From Ostrinia nubilalis (taxonomy: Eukaryota > Arthropoda > Insecta > Lepidoptera > Crambidae), in the NCBI RefSeq assembly GCF_963855985.1, contig NC_087099.1, positions 12,058,001-12,122,000 on the forward strand: a stretch of DNA of 64,000 nucleotides. The letters run 5' to 3'. Under the pieces are notes generated by a model, which saw nothing but the letters and a program-made list of their open reading frames with translations, made no database searches and had not been told where the DNA came from. The position numbers and the translations under genes were made by a program. Each line of letters opens with the position of its first letter. The first letter of the stretch is position 1. This document shows positions 61,701 through 64,000 of this stretch, piece by piece.

Positions 61701-61824
61701 TTAGGCTGAGTTGCACCACCTAACTTTGATTGTAACTATAACGATAACCGACGTATTTTGTATGGAGTTTGACAGATTTTTGACGTTTGTCAAAGTTAAA
61801 GTAAGATTGTGCAACCCAGCCTTA
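61701..61824 (+). mobile_element. ~120-bp MITE, family M copy 7
   Basis: Begins TTTAGGCTGAGTTGCACCACC-type sequence (start AGGCTGAGTTGCACC) and ends TGTGCAACCCAGCCTTAA. The interior keeps ATAACGATAACCG and ACGTTTGTCAAAGTTAAAG. Close to copy 2 in sequence. Confidence 0.85.
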
Positions 61825-63517
61825 AACTCGCTATGGCACTAACTCAATAAGCCAGCGTTGGAAAGGGAGAAGAAATTGCGCCAGAGTTACTTGAGAGAGA
61901 AAGCGAATGATTTTTGGTGTTGCAAGAAATTATGTTGAGATCCCATATCTAGAGATCTGGCTCTGAATCTTAAGTCGTATTCGACGTTGTCCCTTGTTGT
62001 ACCTACTAGATATAGGAGTCGTTCAAAACGCGAATGCTGATATCATAATAAACGTTTGTGGTTTTCATTGCTAATTGGAAGCATTTTGTTTACCTACTGA
62101 AAAGGGTCTAAGTTTTTTTTAAGCTTAGGTCGTAAAAAAAGAACCTTTAAATTTTTTATGGAGGATACCCCATTATTTGCCTTTACGGATTTGACTAATA
62201 ACTTTGAAAGGTGTATTAAAACAGGCTCAGAAAATAAGGTCTTTGGTAAATAAACCATCAAGTTAGTAATACCTACTATGTAAATAGGTACTCATTTTAA
62301 ACATGGCAATGATTTTCAAATTAAAAAACAATACCTTCTGTTTTCAACGATGAATTTCCAATCTAACTCATAGTCTACTTTAGAACTGTTCCAAATAATC
62401 CTCCGAACGGAACAAAACAATGATCAGAATTCCGATCAAACCGAAGTCCAACCGAAATTGCTATTTGAAGATATCAAAAACAGCTCGGTATGAGTTGCCG
62501 ATGACGGGGGCGAAGTTGCGAACAAACTATAGTTTCAGATGCGAACAACTTTCCACATAAATCGGGGTTCGTTAATAATTTACCCATTCGGTCCGCGAAC
62601 AATGTTCACACACAAAGCGAAGTACGAACAGACAGCGAGCAAAAGTGTGATTATAGAACAGAGTGACAGCGAGAGCAAAAGTGTAGTCAAATGACAAATT
62701 ATTTTACGGTTTTGTAGATTGATTTTAGTATGTTTCACTATATTAGTTCTTAATTTTTCGCCTTTTCAGATTGCTGATTTAGCATAAATATCTTAGCCAG
62801 AACAGAAATTCGCTTAGAAAAGCGTTAAACTAAAAGATTCACTATATTGTGTTTAAATAGTAAAGATATAAACAATGATTTGAAAATTTTAATAGACAAT
62901 ACTGGCACACAATTGCTACAAAAAGAGTGCAAGTAAAAATAACTAAAAATCCCAGTTATCTAAATAACGTTATGAAAATTCTATCATTTCATTATGTAAA
63001 GAGACTTTAAAATTTTTGGTAGTGAAAACCAAATTAATTAAATTCTGCCCATTAATCAATTTATTCTATTCAACGTGGAGCTCTCGATCGCTCCCAAATA
63101 ATCTCATTGAGATTTTGAATTGAGGACTATCGAACTATTTGAAGTAGGTACGGTGAAACTATCGGGAAATAGAAAGGTATATTTACTACGAAAGCTAGGG
63201 TGATTACGTTTTGTAATTCAATTATTTATGTTCTTAAAGTTCTAAAAAGTTTCCGAACCTAGTAGAGCTTATTTAAGCGTAAAACCTCCAGGCAGCCATA
63301 TAAAGGCGCAGTTTTTTAATTAATTATTGTTATTTAAATAATTGAAGATTCATTGTAAAAAAAATTCCCAAAAGTACCTATATCTAGATCAAATTAATCC
63401 GTAAAAACAAAACAAAAACAAAGTCATCAATGTAAACAACCACGTTCATTTCATGTTATAATTACAAAGAGTACCGCGTACATTATTTGCTCCCCCAAAG
63501 GAAATGAATTTACAAAA
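61825..63517. other. No gene seen
   Basis: 1.7 kb upstream of the LRR gene without a supported coding segment or repeat ends. GTGACAGCGAGAGCAAAAGTG-like phrases near 62630-62690 repeat loosely. Confidence 0.5.
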
Positions 63518-64000
63518 AGATAACCAATTATAAACAACGTAGTGGGCCGAAACAAAGGCTGTAACGTGAACGTGAAGAAATTATGGATGGGCCTGCCCTA
63601 GATAGAAAGGGACGAATCCCTTTAAAGTTTCAACACAAAAGCTTATAAAATGATGGAACTGGGATGGGACTCACAGGCCTGAGCGTTAACCAACTTTTTT
63701 TTTAAATATGACTATAAACTCAAATATTTCGTTAAAATTGATAAGAAAAAAGATAACCAATTATAAACAACGTAGTGTGCCGAAACAAAGCTTTTTTTTT
63801 TGTTTTTGTAACGTGATCGTGAAGAAATTATGGATGGGCCTGCCCTAGATAGAAAGGGATGAATCCCTTTAAAGTTTCAACACAAAAGCTTATAAAATGA
63901 TGGAACTGGGATGGGACTCACAGGCCTGAGCGTTAACCAACTTTTTTTTAAATATGACTATAAACTCAAATATTTCGTTAAAATTGATAAGAAAAAAGAT
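63518..64000 (+). repeat. 233-bp tandem repeat running off the window
   Basis: Two consecutive copies begin AGATAACCAATTATAAACAA at about 63519 and 63752. They share GGATGGGCCTGCCCTAGATA, TCCCTTTAAAGTTTCAACAC and GGACTCACAGGCCTGAGCG. The second copy is 13 bp longer because of a T-rich stretch after GAAACAAAGC. The last bases of the window (AAAAAAGAT) are the start of a further unit, so the array probably continues. Confidence 0.9.

Overview
The window looks like lepidopteran (moth or butterfly) nuclear DNA. It is AT-rich, has one intron-containing insect-type gene in 64 kb, and is otherwise packed with transposable elements. The lepidopteran reading rests on Helitron-like repeats beginning TCTATACTAATATTATAA and ending in CTAGT, tRNA-headed SINE fragments, recurring LINE 3' ends, and many small inverted-repeat elements. 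I see no bacterial, plasmid or CRISPR-type content.

The only host gene I can build lies on the minus strand. It has six coding exons from 60371 down to 33006, all with GT-AG introns and continuous phase. They encode a predicted 1324-residue protein: signal peptide, cysteine-capped leucine-rich repeats for most of its length, a C-terminal cysteine cap, one membrane span and an ~80-residue Pro/Ala-rich tail. It belongs to the artichoke/chaoptin-like class of insect LRR adhesion or matrix proteins. A splice acceptor sits six bases before the ATG, so the promoter and a non-coding first exon lie further upstream, beyond what I can identify.

Region by region. 1-21 kb is gene-free repeat ground: a 1.1-kb palindromic TA-flanked element, Helitrons, a SINE, LINE fragments, several copies of one ~120-bp MITE, a degraded 2.3-kb terminal-inverted-repeat element at 15.1-17.5 kb, and a 345-bp tandem duplication at 19.6-20.3 kb. 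21.9-28.8 kb is a single LTR retrotransposon with two 528-bp LTRs that I read as identical and a 4-bp target duplication. Its interior holds a 1.45-kb minisatellite and only ruins of a Ty3/gypsy-like pol, and a 518-bp MITE later landed in one LTR. 28.8-33 kb has no gene. 33-60.4 kb is the LRR gene, whose 21-kb first intron holds an 8.5-kb BEL/Pao retrotransposon (39.4-47.8 kb) in the same transcriptional sense as the gene, a pogo-like element with a helix-turn-helix pseudogene, a foldback duplication, and several hAT-type MITEs. One of these MITEs is an inverted array of TATCGATA motifs that ends 12 bases inside the first splice donor. 60.4-64 kb is upstream sequence ending in a 233-bp tandem repeat that runs off the window.

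The strongest leads are: (1) the BEL/Pao element with an insect-virus-F-like envelope region in frame with pol, identical LTRs but three breaks; (2) the coding-dead, apparently recently mobilised LTR element with an internal minisatellite and a built-in empty-site/filled-site pair; (3) the TATCGATA-array hAT MITE beside the first coding exon; (4) the head-to-head duplicated mini-ORF at 53.5-54.2 kb.
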